Shown: one piece after another, positions 9,365 to 17,918 of the stretch
Numbering within the stretch: the stretch's first letter is position 1
Layout: each line of letters starts with the position of its first letter
Assembly (NCBI RefSeq): GCF_003058085.1
Contig: NZ_QBUD01000002.1
Location: 638,714 to 702,713 of the forward strand
Origin: Yoonia sediminilitoris
Lineage (GTDB): Bacteria > Pseudomonadota > Alphaproteobacteria > Rhodobacterales > Rhodobacteraceae
DNA length: 64,000 nucleotides
Direction of reading: 5' to 3'
Translations under genes and position numbers: made by a program
The notes under the pieces: model-generated
What the model saw: the letters and a program-made list of their open reading frames with translations, nothing else
What the model was told of the DNA's origin: nothing
The model's database searches: none

Positions 9365-9825
9365 CTGATGTCCTGCGCCAGTTGATCGGCCAGAAATGCG
9401 GTGAAATCCTGCCCAAGATCAATCGTTTCGCTGACCCCCCATTTGCCCAGAATGATCGTCCAGCGCCGTTCGACGTACTGCGCATATTCCAGCCTGCTCA
9501 AGACCCCCAGATCTGACCGGCATGGCAATGTTTCGATGGGCATTGGCGCGTTGACCAGAAACGCCGTGTCCAGCACAGATGTGACCACGATAGGGAAAAG
9601 CCCATCGGTGAAAGAGATCGCACAGGTCGCATCTATGGTTTCGGCCATGCGCGGGCTGTCGCTGCCCAAGGCGGTTACAAGGACCCTTGGCCGCGTCTCC
9701 ATTTCGGGGTCATGATGGTCAAGTGCATAAGCAACCGTGGATGCGGCGGGCAGGGATTTTTCAAGCAATGCTTCCGCGGGTGGCGCAGGCACATATCTGC
9801 GCCTGAAGAGCGTGGGCATTTTCAC
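9361..9825 (-). CDS. Hypothetical protein downstream of a caspase-like protein
   Basis: A 154-residue soluble protein without a signal peptide; I do not recognise the family. It has a basic, proline-rich start (MPTLFRRRYVPAPPAEALL) and a mixed alpha/beta body with hydrophobic strands (ISFTDGLFPIVVTSVLDTAFLV). The ATG overlaps the stop of the upstream caspase/Sel1 gene (ATGA), so the two are translationally coupled and probably functionally related. It might be a partner or chaperone of that protein, but nothing in the sequence proves this. Confidence 0.7.
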   Translation of the reverse strand: MKMPTLFRRRYVPAPPAEALLEKSLPAASTVAYALDHHDPEMETRPRVLVTALGSDSPRMAETIDATCAISFTDGLFPIVVTSVLDTAFLVNAPMPIETLPCRSDLGVLSRLEYAQYVERRWTIILGKWGVSETIDLGQDFTAFLADQLAQDIS

Positions 9826-11933
9826 AGGCCGTTTTGCGCCAGAAACTGGCGCACCTCATTCTCGATTGCGACAACCCTGTCGGGGTCCAGTTGCGGGATG
9901 ATGCGTTCCAGCACCTCGTCTGCGCGTCTGTGCCGACCTGCCTTGGCGAACAGCGCATTGCGCAACGCGGCCTCAAGGTCAATGCCCCCTTCAAACACCC
10001 CACGTTCATAGCCGCGCGCAAGTTCTATATATCCCGCCCTTGCGCCACGGCGCGTTGCGGCCAGAAACATGTCGCGGGCACGGTCTGGGTTGGCGGCAAC
10101 GTCGTCGTTGCCGTTCAGATAGAAGCGGCCTGCATGCAAAGGCGCAAAACCGTTGCCCAGCCCCATCGACTGCTCAAGCAACGACAGACCTAATGCCGTA
10201 TCGCGCGCAACACCTTCGCCCTGCACATAGGCGCGCCCAAGGTTCGCCATCGCCGTTGTTTGCCCCTGTTCAGCGGCTGATCGGTACAGGCTCACGGCTT
10301 CAGCCCGATCCTGCGTCAAACCGCGCCCCGACCAATAGACATCAGCCAGCGCATTGGTCGCATGAGGCCATCCCATTGACGCCGCAAGACGCAACCACAG
10401 CACCCCCTCATCAAGGTTTTTTTCCACGCCCCGCCCGTTGAGGTAAGCATTGCCAAGGTTGGTGCGCGCACGCGGGTTACCCACCAAGGCCGCCCGCCGG
10501 TACAGCGCCGACGACAGGTCAAGGTCACGTTCGCCACCGCGACCAAGCCGGGCATTGAAACCCCGGTTCACCATTGCCGCACTGTACCCTTTGGCAATCG
10601 CCTGATCATAAAAGGCGTTGGCCCACTCAAAGCGGCGGGCTTGATCAAGCGTGCGTGCAAACTGGAACAAAAGGCGCGGGTTATCGGGGTCGTCAGCCAG
10701 TTCAAATGCACAGGCGCGCAGGGCGCGGCGAATGTCCATCACCCCGGCGGACACGCCGGGCGACAGTTTGTTCGGGTCAACGGGGTCGGCGGCTTCTTCG
10801 TCGCATTGCGTCGCGATGGCCGACAATCCGGTTTGCGTCTGTGGCAGCTCCAACGGCCAGATCCGGAATGAATCGCGCAAGACATAGGCACCGGACTGGT
10901 CAAGGATGGGCTTTTGCCGTCCACCCTGATCTGGTGCCGTTGTGGGATCAGCTTCGACATCGCGGGCGATGGACTGGGCGGACAGATCAACGCCATCCCG
11001 CGATAGGGTTTCACCGTCGACTTGCGCCAACTGAATGGTCTGCAACGCTGCAGCCTCGTCCGCAAAGCGGCTGTTGGGAAAAGTCTGAAGGAACAATTCA
11101 ACGTCGCGCTGGTCGATGCTTGTTTGCAGGAATTCCCACAGCACTTCATCAATCGGCGGCGCGTTTGAGCCATCGGGCGCCACCACATCAATGATGCGGG
11201 GACGGAACACATAGTCATTCTCGATCGATCCGGTGATCCATGGGATTTGCTTGCCACCCGTGGCCGACCGGACAGACCCGCGCACGGCCCGAAACGTATC
11301 ATAGATATCCGCATCTGTTTGTTGCAGCGCGTTGGTCAGGGCCGTGGTGTACGGGCTGTTGGTCCCACCGGTCGAGTCATACGCAACTTCGCCCGCGCCC
11401 GTGGAAAAGGCGATCAGAACCTCGCCGCGTGGCGCTTCTTCAAAGCTGAAACCCGGTTTAAGGTCCGCACTTTCGTCCGGCACAAGCGCATTGCGGCAGG
11501 CATCCAGTATGACGATCTTGACCCCTGTTTCACTGGTCGTGACCGTTGCAAGCATATCGCTGAGGGTGATACCCGCCTCGGAAATCCCTGCCACGCTTGT
11601 CAAGTCCGCATCAACCGGCATCAGCAGGTTCTGATCCTGATATTGCAGCCCATGGCCCGCGTAGTACAAAATACCGATATCTGCCGTGGCAAGCGTAGCT
11701 GCAACTTTTTCTTTGAGCAGCGGGACCTGCGCCTTTGTCACATCGTAGTACAGGCTGACGTCAAAACCCAATTCGGTGAGGGTCGCCGCCAGCAGCCCCG
11801 CGTCATTGCGCGGGTTATCAAGCGGGGCACCCTCATATCGGGCGTTCCCGATAACAACGGCGGCCTTGGTCTGGGCTGCCAGTTGGGCAGGCAAAACCGA
11901 TAATATCATGCAAAAAATAGCTGGGCGGATCAT
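9822..11933 (-). CDS. Caspase-like (peptidase C14) protein with Sel1-like repeats
   Basis: A 703-residue exported protein. A signal peptide (MIRPAIFCMILSVLPAQLAAQ) leads into a caspase-fold domain at about 22-250. The catalytic histidine is H94 (ILYYAGHGLQYQ) and the catalytic cysteine is C146 (VILDACRN), the usual order for bacterial metacaspase-like C14 peptidases. After a linker, about residues 370-640 form Sel1/TPR-like alpha-solenoid repeats (ARTNLGNAYLNGRGVEKNLD, TAMANLGRAYVQGEG). Predicted periplasmic, where the solenoid could bind protein partners and the caspase domain cut them. Both catalytic residues are present, so I expect activity, but the substrate is unknown. It is divergent from the radical SAM/sulfotransferase gene across a 104-bp spacer. 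Confidence 0.85.
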   Translation of the reverse strand: MIRPAIFCMILSVLPAQLAAQTKAAVVIGNARYEGAPLDNPRNDAGLLAATLTELGFDVSLYYDVTKAQVPLLKEKVAATLATADIGILYYAGHGLQYQDQNLLMPVDADLTSVAGISEAGITLSDMLATVTTSETGVKIVILDACRNALVPDESADLKPGFSFEEAPRGEVLIAFSTGAGEVAYDSTGGTNSPYTTALTNALQQTDADIYDTFRAVRGSVRSATGGKQIPWITGSIENDYVFRPRIIDVVAPDGSNAPPIDEVLWEFLQTSIDQRDVELFLQTFPNSRFADEAAALQTIQLAQVDGETLSRDGVDLSAQSIARDVEADPTTAPDQGGRQKPILDQSGAYVLRDSFRIWPLELPQTQTGLSAIATQCDEEAADPVDPNKLSPGVSAGVMDIRRALRACAFELADDPDNPRLLFQFARTLDQARRFEWANAFYDQAIAKGYSAAMVNRGFNARLGRGGERDLDLSSALYRRAALVGNPRARTNLGNAYLNGRGVEKNLDEGVLWLRLAASMGWPHATNALADVYWSGRGLTQDRAEAVSLYRSAAEQGQTTAMANLGRAYVQGEGVARDTALGLSLLEQSMGLGNGFAPLHAGRFYLNGNDDVAANPDRARDMFLAATRRGARAGYIELARGYERGVFEGGIDLEAALRNALFAKAGRHRRADEVLERIIPQLDPDRVVAIENEVRQFLAQNGL

Positions 11934-12037
11934 GTAATATGTTCCTTTCCGGTTGCGCGTAGATATCTACCCAGATTGACAGGTTTTGCGCGCGCGGTCA
12001 TCCTTTGGATGTCGTTTCCGTTCATTCACAGGCGAAA

Positions 12038-14329
12038 ATGCAGATATTACCGGACCTGACTGCGCCAAAGACCTATGCCCTTTTCACGGCAGCCAGCAAG
12101 CGTGACTGGCTTGCCTATCGCGCCGTGTTTCGTGGCAAGTTGCCTGACCTGATCCCTGATCAGGCGCATATTTATGTGCGCGACTGGCTGGCGCGTGAAA
12201 CGGGTGAGTGTGATCCCATCGGTCTGATTGACATGGCAGAAGCCGACGACAGTCTGAACGGTCTGGGACTGGTTGCAGCGGCCCTTTTGGCCATGCGGCA
12301 GGGGCGGTTTGCCCAAGCCGCCACACTGGCCGAACGGGCCTATGCCGCAGACCAACACGAGATTTTCGCCCAGCGCATCTTTCTGTCGGCCAAGGAAGAA
12401 CGTCGCGATCTGCACCTTGCCGTGGATGATTGGCTGGCTGACCGTTTCTGTTCAAACCCCTTCACCGATGTCGAAGTGATACAGTCGCGCGATATCTATA
12501 CCTGTTGTGCGGCATGGTTGCCCGCAGCCATCGGCGCGGCGGATGATCCAGACACAGACCCTTGGCGCGGCCCTCGCGCGCAAGAGCTGCGGCGGTCGGT
12601 ACTGGATGGTGACTTTTCCTATTGCAGCCGCCTGAACTGCCCCAAGATTGCGGGCCGCCAATTGCCCCGCAGGGACGCGGTGGGCGACCCGCAAATGCGC
12701 CGCCATATCGACCGGCAAACCCCGGCGATCATGCCGGACCCGGACCGGGTTTTGCTGTCATACGATACCTCCTGCAACCTGTCCTGCCCGTCTTGTCGGG
12801 TCAAGCTGATCAGTCTGGGGCGCAGTCAGGCCACCAAACTGGACAGTTTTTACGAGGCTCACGTTGCCCCGCTTTTGACGAACGCCAGCCGGATCAAGAT
12901 CACAGGCAGCGGTGATCCGTTCGGCAGCAACCACTTCCGCCACGTATTGCGGCACCTGACAGCGCAAAAAGTGGAGGCACCGCGCCTGCAGCTGCAAACA
13001 AACGGCGTGCTGTTTGATGCCCGCGCGTGGGATGAACTGGGGCTGGAAGGACATGTCAAATCGGTCTGGGTGTCGGTCGATGCGACCGAACCGGAGACCT
13101 ACGCCATTTTGCGCCGCGACGGTGATTTCGACCGGCTGATGGCGAACCTGCAATTTCTGGCGAGCAAGCGGAAAGCAGGTCAGATCGGAGAACTGCGGCT
13201 GGATTTTGTTGTGCAGGTCGCGAATTTCAGGCAGATGCCCGCATTTGCCGAGATGGCGCGCGATATTGGTGCCGACGGTGTCCATTTCCTGATGCTGCGC
13301 AACTGGGGTACCTTCACGCCTGAGGTCTTTCAAAGCATGGCTGTCACATTTGACACCCATCCCGATCATGCAGAATTTCTTGAGGTCCTGAATGACCCTC
13401 GACTGAACGCACCGGGGGTCGATCTTGGGAACCTCGGGCAATTGCGACAACCCGGCGCGCCAGCGGTGCGCACCACCAAAACCCCGCCGATGGGCGACCC
13501 GAAGGACGCAAAACTGATCCTTGTGCTTGGTGTCCAAAGGACCGGATCAAACTACCTGTTCGGCTGCCTTGATCGGGTCAAGGAATTCTACACGCTGCGC
13601 GAGGTTTTCAACCCACTTGGGGCGTTCGGCATGACCTTCCACAAGCAAATGGGGCTACGGCATTTCGGCGCGTTACTGGGGCAGACTTTCACGTCGGAGC
13701 GTGACCCGCGCCTGTGTGAGTATGTGCGGGCCGATCCGGCCGAGACCTTACAACATCTCAGGGGATTGGCGGCCGGTATGGGGCGCAACGCGGTCGCGCT
13801 CAAAGTATTTGATAACCAGCTTCAGAACGCCAACCTTTGCAATGAGATATTGAGCGATCCCGCTGTCGTGCCTGTCCTGCTCAAACGACAACTACTGGCA
13901 AGCTACATTTCACGGACCAAGGCACGCATGGCAAACGTCTGGGCACGTAAGGATGTAACAGGACTGCGACCCGAGATTGACGTTGATGACTATCTTCAAT
14001 GGCAGGATGCAACGATTGGCTGGTACCAGCAGTTAGAGGACGCAATGCAGCGGCTTGGCAAAACGCCAATAAATCTGACCTATAATCAGATAACCCGTGG
14101 CAGTCCCCGCGAGATGCTGAACGCGCTTCTGTCGCAGTTGGGGCAAGCAGGGGTTGTCAGTATGCCTATAAGGGATGATTTTGACCCACCATTGATGCGC
14201 CAGGACACCACAGATGACATCTTTGACAGGGTCGCAAACGGTAACACCCTAAAGAACAACCTCAGGTCCCGGGAGCAACTTCAGATTGCGTTGGATATCC
14301 CGCTTCGCCCAGAAACGCGAATTTATTGA
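12038..14329 (+). CDS. Radical SAM enzyme fused to a C-terminal sulfotransferase domain
   Basis: A 763-residue protein. Residues about 1-140 are helical and TPR-like. A cysteine-rich segment follows (CC at 156-157 in IYTCCAAWLP, then C196 and C201 in DGDFSYCSRLNCP), resembling SPASM-type auxiliary iron-sulfur ligands placed before the core. The radical SAM core begins near 235 with C246-x3-C250-x2-C253 (TSCNLSCPSCRVK), then a glycine-rich SAM-binding strand (ITGSGDPFG). From about residue 490, LVLGVQRTGSNYLF matches the PAPS-binding loop of Stf0-like sulfotransferases, followed by RTKARMANVWARKD. The ATG at 12038 is preferred over a TTG at 12005. The fusion suggests radical modification and sulfation of one substrate, perhaps a glycan or peptide, but that substrate is unknown. 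Confidence 0.85.
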   Translation: MQILPDLTAPKTYALFTAASKRDWLAYRAVFRGKLPDLIPDQAHIYVRDWLARETGECDPIGLIDMAEADDSLNGLGLVAAALLAMRQGRFAQAATLAERAYAADQHEIFAQRIFLSAKEERRDLHLAVDDWLADRFCSNPFTDVEVIQSRDIYTCCAAWLPAAIGAADDPDTDPWRGPRAQELRRSVLDGDFSYCSRLNCPKIAGRQLPRRDAVGDPQMRRHIDRQTPAIMPDPDRVLLSYDTSCNLSCPSCRVKLISLGRSQATKLDSFYEAHVAPLLTNASRIKITGSGDPFGSNHFRHVLRHLTAQKVEAPRLQLQTNGVLFDARAWDELGLEGHVKSVWVSVDATEPETYAILRRDGDFDRLMANLQFLASKRKAGQIGELRLDFVVQVANFRQMPAFAEMARDIGADGVHFLMLRNWGTFTPEVFQSMAVTFDTHPDHAEFLEVLNDPRLNAPGVDLGNLGQLRQPGAPAVRTTKTPPMGDPKDAKLILVLGVQRTGSNYLFGCLDRVKEFYTLREVFNPLGAFGMTFHKQMGLRHFGALLGQTFTSERDPRLCEYVRADPAETLQHLRGLAAGMGRNAVALKVFDNQLQNANLCNEILSDPAVVPVLLKRQLLASYISRTKARMANVWARKDVTGLRPEIDVDDYLQWQDATIGWYQQLEDAMQRLGKTPINLTYNQITRGSPREMLNALLSQLGQAGVVSMPIRDDFDPPLMRQDTTDDIFDRVANGNTLKNNLRSREQLQIALDIPLRPETRIY

Positions 14330-14380
14330 CCGAAATCCGCAAAAATGTTAACGATTGAGTGCATTTGAGTGGTGATCGAA

Positions 14381-14659
14381 ATGAAATACGTCGCGGCACT
14401 TCTGACTTTGACATTATCGGCCTGCGGTCTGCTTCAGCCCACTGATGGGTGTGAACCATCCCCAAGCGAAAAGTCCGCTTGGGATGCAGCAAGGTGGTCC
14501 AATACCGCTAACGCCTACAAATCCTATCTGTCGGAATACCCCAACGGCTGCTATGCGCCAGCCGCAAATTTCATGTTACGCAGACCTGTTGAACCCGTCG
14601 CATTGCAGCGGGTGGTGTCAGAGCGGTCCAATATCGACAGGCTTGCGAGGGCCTATTGA
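14381..14659 (+). CDS. Small lipoprotein, hypothetical
   Basis: A 92-residue protein starting MKYVAALLTLTLSACGLLQP. LSAC is a lipobox, so the mature protein should carry a lipid on the cysteine and sit in the envelope. The mature part has two more cysteines (DGCEPSPSEK and YPNGCYAP) and a short helical stretch (WSNTANAYKSYLSEYP) like a single TPR-type helix pair. GTG codons at 14369 and 14372 would lengthen it, but the ATG gives the clean lipoprotein signal. It lies between the radical SAM/sulfotransferase and the glycosyltransferase on the same strand, so it may belong to the same locus. Family not recognised. Confidence 0.7.
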   Translation: MKYVAALLTLTLSACGLLQPTDGCEPSPSEKSAWDAARWSNTANAYKSYLSEYPNGCYAPAANFMLRRPVEPVALQRVVSERSNIDRLARAY

Positions 14660-14698
14660 ACGGACGGGATTGCCGGTCAATGCATAACACAGGCGCGC

Positions 14699-16939
14699 AT
14701 GGATCACTTTGATATCGTACATGCCGCAGACCCGCGATTTCGCGGTGGCACAGCATCTGCCTTGCGCACAGAAATTGTCGCTGCCCATCGATGGGGCCTG
14801 AAATCCGCATTGTTGCCGTATCACGGAATGAAGGAACGCCCCTGCTACGGATTTGCCCCGCGTGTGCAGGCTGCGGTTGCGGCGCTCGATTTCCCGATGT
14901 TGTCCTACGATGCGCAGGCGACCTGTGAAATCCTGCTCGCGCATCATCCGTTCGTGTTCCAGAATTTACCGCTGCAACGTCCGCGGCTACAGCCCCGCAA
15001 GGTTGTCGCCGTGCTGCACCACCCGCCACTTGATGGGCGCCATCACCCGCAGTACGACACTGAAAAGTTGATTGCCGCACTCGAGGCGAGCTATTGCGCC
15101 CCGGTTTTTCTGGCCCCCGTCGGGCCAATTGTGCGGCAACAGTTGCTTGAAATCGGGGTATCGGCAGAACGCATCGTCCGGCACGATTTCCTGAACATCG
15201 TGGATGAAACAGAATGGCCCGCCCGCACCAGACCAGCGCCGGTTGATCAAGTGGTTATTGGAAGGCATTCGCGCAAAGACCCGCTGAAATGGCCGGATGA
15301 TGCAACTGACTGTCAAGCCGCCTATCCGGTTGCCGATAACATCACGATCCGCATTCTGGGCGAGGCGTACCTGCCCCAAGGGATGGAATGGCCGCGCAAC
15401 ATGTATGTTCAGGAATTCACAGAAACGGGCGTGGCCGACTTTCTGGCCGGGCTGGATTTCTACGTCTATTTCCATTCCAGCCGCTGGGTTGAAGCATTTG
15501 GTTTGGCCATCGCAGAGGCCATGGCCTCTGGGCTTGTGGTTATCCTCCCACCCCGATTTCGGCAGCTTTTCGGTGATGGCGCAGTCTATGCCCACCCTGA
15601 CGAGGTGATGTCGGTCATTGATCGTTTCAGGGCCCAACCCGACGATTACCGCAGACAGAGCCTTGCTGCACGCCGCATTGTGCATACACATTATGCGATC
15701 AAATCCTATGGTAAGCGCATGCAGGAACTGGCTGAAGATATCGGCGCGCGCTTGCCCTATCCGCTGCGATTGAAAAGCGTCGACACGCCGCCGCCTGCCG
15801 TCACGACACAGGCCAAAATGCCTGCGGGACCTGCGCGTACCCGTGTGTTGATGGTGGCCAGCAATGGCATCGGGCTTGGCCATGTCACCCGCCTGATGGC
15901 CATCGCGAAACATTTGCCCGACTGGATCGAACCTGTTTTCCTGACCCTGTCGCTCGCCACAAGCATCGTCCGCAAGGCAGGTTATAGCGCGGATTACATC
16001 CCGTCCTTTGGCAAATCGGGCGTAACAGAAAGTTCTTGGAACGACGTTTTTGCGCTGGAACTGTTGGCGGCATTGGATGCCACGGGCGCGCAAGGGGTCG
16101 TATTTGACAGCAATCACCCGTTTCCGGGCCTGATGACAGTGCTGAACAAACGCACGGATTTGTCATGGGTCTGGGTCCGGCGCGGGCTATGGCAGCCACA
16201 CCACAAGCTTGACCCCGGCATCGAAAAGTCATTCGATCTGGTCCTTGAACCCGGCGAGATGGCCCGTGACCACGACCACGGACCGACAGCGCAACTGCGC
16301 GGGGCGCTTCGCGTCGGACCGGTCCTGTTGGTTGAACCCGGCGAGGCACTGGACAGGGAAGCTGCGGCGGCGGCTCTTGATCTTGATCCCAAGAGGTGCA
16401 ACGTCGCCGTACAGCTTGGGTCGCGCCAGAATATGGATTTCGCGCAGCTGCGCGCGCAGATTGCCAATAGCCTTTTGCAGCAGGATGTCAGCGCCATCGA
16501 AATCGTGAACCCGCTGGCCAAAAAGGACGATGGGATGGGCCTGCCGCAAAGGCAGATCTACCCTCTGGCCCGTTACGGAAGCGCCATTGATCTGCTGATC
16601 ACAACGGCGGGCTACAACGGGTTTCATGAAAGTGTTTATGGGGGCATCCCAACATTATTCGTACCCAATGAAGCACCCGAGATGGATCATCAACATGTGC
16701 GCGCGCATTTCGCAGCTGTCAGCGGGCTGGCGGCGTGCATCCGCAACAGCGACGCACCAAGGCTGGACGCCACGCTTGGTCCCTGCCTGACAGCGGATTT
16801 CCGTGCGCAGGTCAAAGCTGCGGCAGGCGACTTGCCCTATGAAAGCGGCGGACGACAGGCCGCCGTGGCCATCGCCGAACAACTGGCATCAGTGCGCACC
16901 AACCGCCCACTCGGGCTTGCACTTGCCCGCAGCGGATAG
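14699..16939 (+). CDS. Glycosyltransferase with two fused GT-B modules
   Basis: A 746-residue protein made of two glycosyltransferase-like halves. Residues about 1-345 resemble family 4: the C-terminal part has SSRWVEAFGLAIAEAMASG, the E-x7-E nucleotide-sugar motif. After a proline-rich linker, residues about 380-740 resemble the MurG/UGT fold, with RVLMVASNGIGLGHVTRL at the start of the first Rossmann lobe and TTAGYNGFHESVYGGIPTLF as the donor-binding motif. No membrane segments or signal peptide, so cytoplasmic. Known GT-B enzymes move sugars from nucleotide donors; here two transfers may be linked in one chain, or one half may be regulatory. It follows the radical SAM/sulfotransferase and the lipoprotein on the same strand, suggesting a glycan product. 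Confidence 0.82.
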   Translation: MDHFDIVHAADPRFRGGTASALRTEIVAAHRWGLKSALLPYHGMKERPCYGFAPRVQAAVAALDFPMLSYDAQATCEILLAHHPFVFQNLPLQRPRLQPRKVVAVLHHPPLDGRHHPQYDTEKLIAALEASYCAPVFLAPVGPIVRQQLLEIGVSAERIVRHDFLNIVDETEWPARTRPAPVDQVVIGRHSRKDPLKWPDDATDCQAAYPVADNITIRILGEAYLPQGMEWPRNMYVQEFTETGVADFLAGLDFYVYFHSSRWVEAFGLAIAEAMASGLVVILPPRFRQLFGDGAVYAHPDEVMSVIDRFRAQPDDYRRQSLAARRIVHTHYAIKSYGKRMQELAEDIGARLPYPLRLKSVDTPPPAVTTQAKMPAGPARTRVLMVASNGIGLGHVTRLMAIAKHLPDWIEPVFLTLSLATSIVRKAGYSADYIPSFGKSGVTESSWNDVFALELLAALDATGAQGVVFDSNHPFPGLMTVLNKRTDLSWVWVRRGLWQPHHKLDPGIEKSFDLVLEPGEMARDHDHGPTAQLRGALRVGPVLLVEPGEALDREAAAAALDLDPKRCNVAVQLGSRQNMDFAQLRAQIANSLLQQDVSAIEIVNPLAKKDDGMGLPQRQIYPLARYGSAIDLLITTAGYNGFHESVYGGIPTLFVPNEAPEMDHQHVRAHFAAVSGLAACIRNSDAPRLDATLGPCLTADFRAQVKAAAGDLPYESGGRQAAVAIAEQLASVRTNRPLGLALARSG

Positions 16940-16976
16940 GGCGGACACTAGCCAAATCGGAAAACCGGCCTTTATC

Positions 16977-17016
16977 GCGCTAGATGATCCAGGTTTTTAG
17001 CAAAACGCTCTAGCGC
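16977..17016. repeat. Inverted repeat between convergent genes, containing a dispersed 24-nt motif
   Basis: GCGCTAGA (16977-16984) pairs with TCTAGCGC (17009-17016), enclosing GATCCAGGTTTTTAGC and AAAACGCT. The 24-nt core at 16986-17009 matches 39609-39632 with only three differences. Placed at the 3' ends of two converging genes, it could end transcription from either side, though it lacks a long T tract. Confidence 0.5.
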
Positions 17017-17912
17017 AGCTTTGCCGGAAACCCGTCCGCGCGCAGGTCGGTTCCCAGCATATCTTCCAGCAGTTTGACGACCATTGGCGATTGTGCCTCT
17101 GCGCCATAGGCCGCGCGTGCGGCGATATAGCTTTGGCGCGTTGCCCCGGCAAGGTCGAGTGGCACTTCGAATTCGCGGCCGAAATCCATCGCAAACCCCA
17201 AATCCTTGAGTACAAGATCCATGTTAAAGCCGATGTCATAGGATCCGTTCAGCACCAGCGCACCTTCGGTTTCATGCACAAAGGAATTGCCCGATGATGC
17301 CTTGATCGCGTGCCAGGCCTGCCCCAAATCCAACCCGCCGCGTTTGGCCAGCATCAGCGCTTCGCCACAGGCTTTCAGATGAATGAAGGCCAGCATGTTC
17401 GTGATGACCTTGATGATCGCTGCCGACCCAAGCGGGCCGATGTGAAATACTTGATCGCCCATGGCTTCAAGCGCGGGCAGATGCAGGTCGAACAGGTCCT
17501 GATCACCGCCTGCCAACATGGTGATCTTGCCTTGTGCGGCCAGATGTACGCCGCCGGTCACAGGCAGTTCCATCATCCGTACTTCATGGGACGCCGCAAG
17601 TGCCGCCATGGCCAGCACATCATCGCGGCTGAGCGTTGACATCTCGATCCAGTTTGCACCGGCTTGCATCGCGGGCAGAATTTCCAACAGGACTGTGCGT
17701 GTCACAGCTGGCGACGGCAGGCAGGTGATCACATGATCGACCGACGCGGCAACTTCTGCAGGGGTATCGGCCCAGATGGCCCCCGCGTCCAGTAGTGCGC
17801 CGGCGTTGCCCTTGTCTAGGTCCGTCACCGTGACGGCAAATCCCCCCTTGAGCAAACAGGCCGCGCAGTTAGCCCCCAGATTGCCCAGTCCAATATAGCC
17901 GTAGTGCATCAT
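17010..17912 (-). CDS. NAD(P)-dependent beta-hydroxyacid dehydrogenase (3-hydroxyisobutyrate dehydrogenase family)
   Basis: A 300-residue member of the 3-hydroxyisobutyrate/6-phosphogluconate dehydrogenase superfamily. The Rossmann motif YIGLGNLG (residues 6-13) binds the cofactor, the substrate motif appears as LPVTGGVHLAAQGKITML (about 116-133), and catalytic lysine K168 lies in AAIIKVITNML with N172. The C-terminal helical domain has NMDLVLKDLGFAMDF, a family signature. The gene starts 6 bp after the stop of the MttB-family gene, so they are cotranscribed. The dehydrogenase probably handles a product or precursor of the methylated compound, but the substrate cannot be read from sequence. 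Confidence 0.85.
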   Translation of the reverse strand: MMHYGYIGLGNLGANCAACLLKGGFAVTVTDLDKGNAGALLDAGAIWADTPAEVAASVDHVITCLPSPAVTRTVLLEILPAMQAGANWIEMSTLSRDDVLAMAALAASHEVRMMELPVTGGVHLAAQGKITMLAGGDQDLFDLHLPALEAMGDQVFHIGPLGSAAIIKVITNMLAFIHLKACGEALMLAKRGGLDLGQAWHAIKASSGNSFVHETEGALVLNGSYDIGFNMDLVLKDLGFAMDFGREFEVPLDLAGATRQSYIAARAAYGAEAQSPMVVKLLEDMLGTDLRADGFPAKLR

Positions 17913-17918
17913 CGATCC

